Assembly (NCBI RefSeq): GCF_958979055.1
Contig: NC_084889.1
Coordinates: forward strand, 9,045,761 to 9,109,760
Source: Alnus glutinosa
Taxonomy: Eukaryota > Streptophyta > Magnoliopsida > Fagales > Betulaceae
Length of the DNA stretch: 64,000 bases
Direction: 5' to 3'
Part shown: piece by piece, positions 63,401 through 64,000 of the stretch
Position numbering within the stretch: position 1 is the first letter of the stretch
How the letters are laid out: each line of letters starts with the position of its first letter
Made by a program: the position numbers and the translations under genes
Notes under the pieces: generated by a model
Database searches by the model: none
The model's input: the letters and a program-made list of their open reading frames with translations, nothing else
Told to the model about the DNA's origin: nothing

Positions 63401-64000
63401 CAAATATTAGGAGTCGGACTAGTCAGCCTCAGCAATCACCTTTTCATTCAACTAAAGTGGCCTTCACTTCTTCAGACGACCCCTTTGTAGTGTTAGAATC
63501 AACTTCAAACCCTGCATATACCTCCACAGAACTTTTCTCAGATCCACTTGCACAAATCAGTAAGCTGAATAGTTCTGGAGGCACAAGACCTGGCATTTCA
63601 TCAAATGCTATCCCATCATTGAGGCCCCCTCCAAAGCCAACACAAGTTTCAAATGCAGATAAAGGTTCTTATTGTTTCCTCAAACTTATCAAAAAAAAAA
63701 AAAAAAAAATCCCCCTTCAGTCCTCTCATAACCTTAATAGTTGGGATATTGTTTGTGTCATGCAGTTAAGAGTTCGCACATGTCTTCAATTGATGAACTT
63801 GAGGACTTTGCCATGGGAAGGGTGCGAAATAATTCTACTGAACGATCAGATGTACGCACTAGTAAAAAAGAGGTAAAGACCTCAGCAACGAAATCTAGTA
63901 GGTATAAAGAAGCTGAAGATGCTTCACGCCACAATATGCATATAGGTTCTAGATCAAGCAGTGTACCAAGATCAAGGACTACAAATTTGGTGAGAACATA
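60482..64000 (+). CDS. Auxilin-related J-domain protein, 5' part (runs off the window)
   Basis: Plant auxilin-like proteins recruit Hsc70 to strip clathrin from vesicles. Exons seen: 60482-61068, 63411-63664 and 63766 to at least 63989, where TTG|GTGAGA could be a donor. The phase is kept across both introns. Seen: MDEFGVLTERFGLKQQGKAA at the N-terminus, then low-complexity Ser/Pro/Asp-rich sequence with FGGF, YDSIF, DDLIPGF and DDPFVVL clathrin- or adaptor-type motifs, then SSIDELEDFAMGRV, a signature of the auxilin-related family. The C-terminal J-domain would be beyond the right edge, so it is not seen. Intron 1 (61069-63410) shows no gene; intron 2 contains an A-run like the LINE tails (63689-63708). 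Confidence 0.82.

Overview
The window is nuclear DNA from a flowering plant, almost certainly a woody eudicot. Genes are split by GT-AG introns, introns and intergenic DNA are AT-rich, and LINE, PIF/Harbinger, solo-LTR, TIR and MITE debris lies between and inside genes. The LINE tails and overall style make me lean towards Fagales (walnut, hickory, oak relatives), but that is only an impression. There are no bacterial features, CRISPR arrays, tRNAs or rRNAs that I can see.

Region 1-20.5 kb is one gene on the minus strand: SECA2, the motor ATPase of the second plastid Sec translocon. I could place 31 exons whose lengths sum to 3174 bases (1057 aa plus stop) with every junction in phase. Its introns are swollen by several LINE fragments, a retroposon with target-site duplications, a long-TIR element with a palindromic GC-rich core, tandem duplications and microsatellites. 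Directly upstream on the same strand (22.2-28.3 kb) is a seven-exon gene for a RING / pseudokinase-like / WD40 protein. I recall the same order in Arabidopsis (At1g21651 next to At1g21650). Across a short divergent promoter, a small plus-strand gene (29.0-32.2 kb) encodes the KRTCAP2 homologue, a subunit of the ER oligosaccharyltransferase.

Region 32-41 kb holds repeats, a single-exon mitochondrial-type PPR gene (minus strand, 35.95-37.39 kb, close to At1g77360), and a TIR element containing a solo LTR with a 5-bp target duplication. At 41.4 kb is a single-exon NUDX1-type Nudix hydrolase.

Region 41,885-51,084 is the highlight: a 9.2-kb PIF/Harbinger DNA transposon whose 287-bp terminal inverted repeats differ at only three positions by my reading. 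It is flanked by a 3-bp ATT duplication and inserted 57 bp after the NUDX1 stop codon. It carries a Myb/SANT-like ORF1, a DDE transposase with all three catalytic acidic residues, an antisense gene for a GRF-zinc-finger / coiled-coil / membrane protein, and a host-derived fragment resembling an OEP7-type plastid outer-envelope protein whose beginning lies within both terminal repeats. ORF1 and the transposase each seem to carry one small lesion.

Region 51-60 kb contains a receptor-like kinase of the At1g11050 type (minus, two exons) followed by about 6 kb of repeat-rich intergenic DNA. The right end (60.5-64 kb) is the 5' part of an auxilin-related (J-domain, clathrin-uncoating) gene that runs off the window. 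Apart from the SECA2 / RING-WD40 pair and the divergent RING-WD40 / KRTCAP2 pair, the genes are independent housekeeping or signalling genes.
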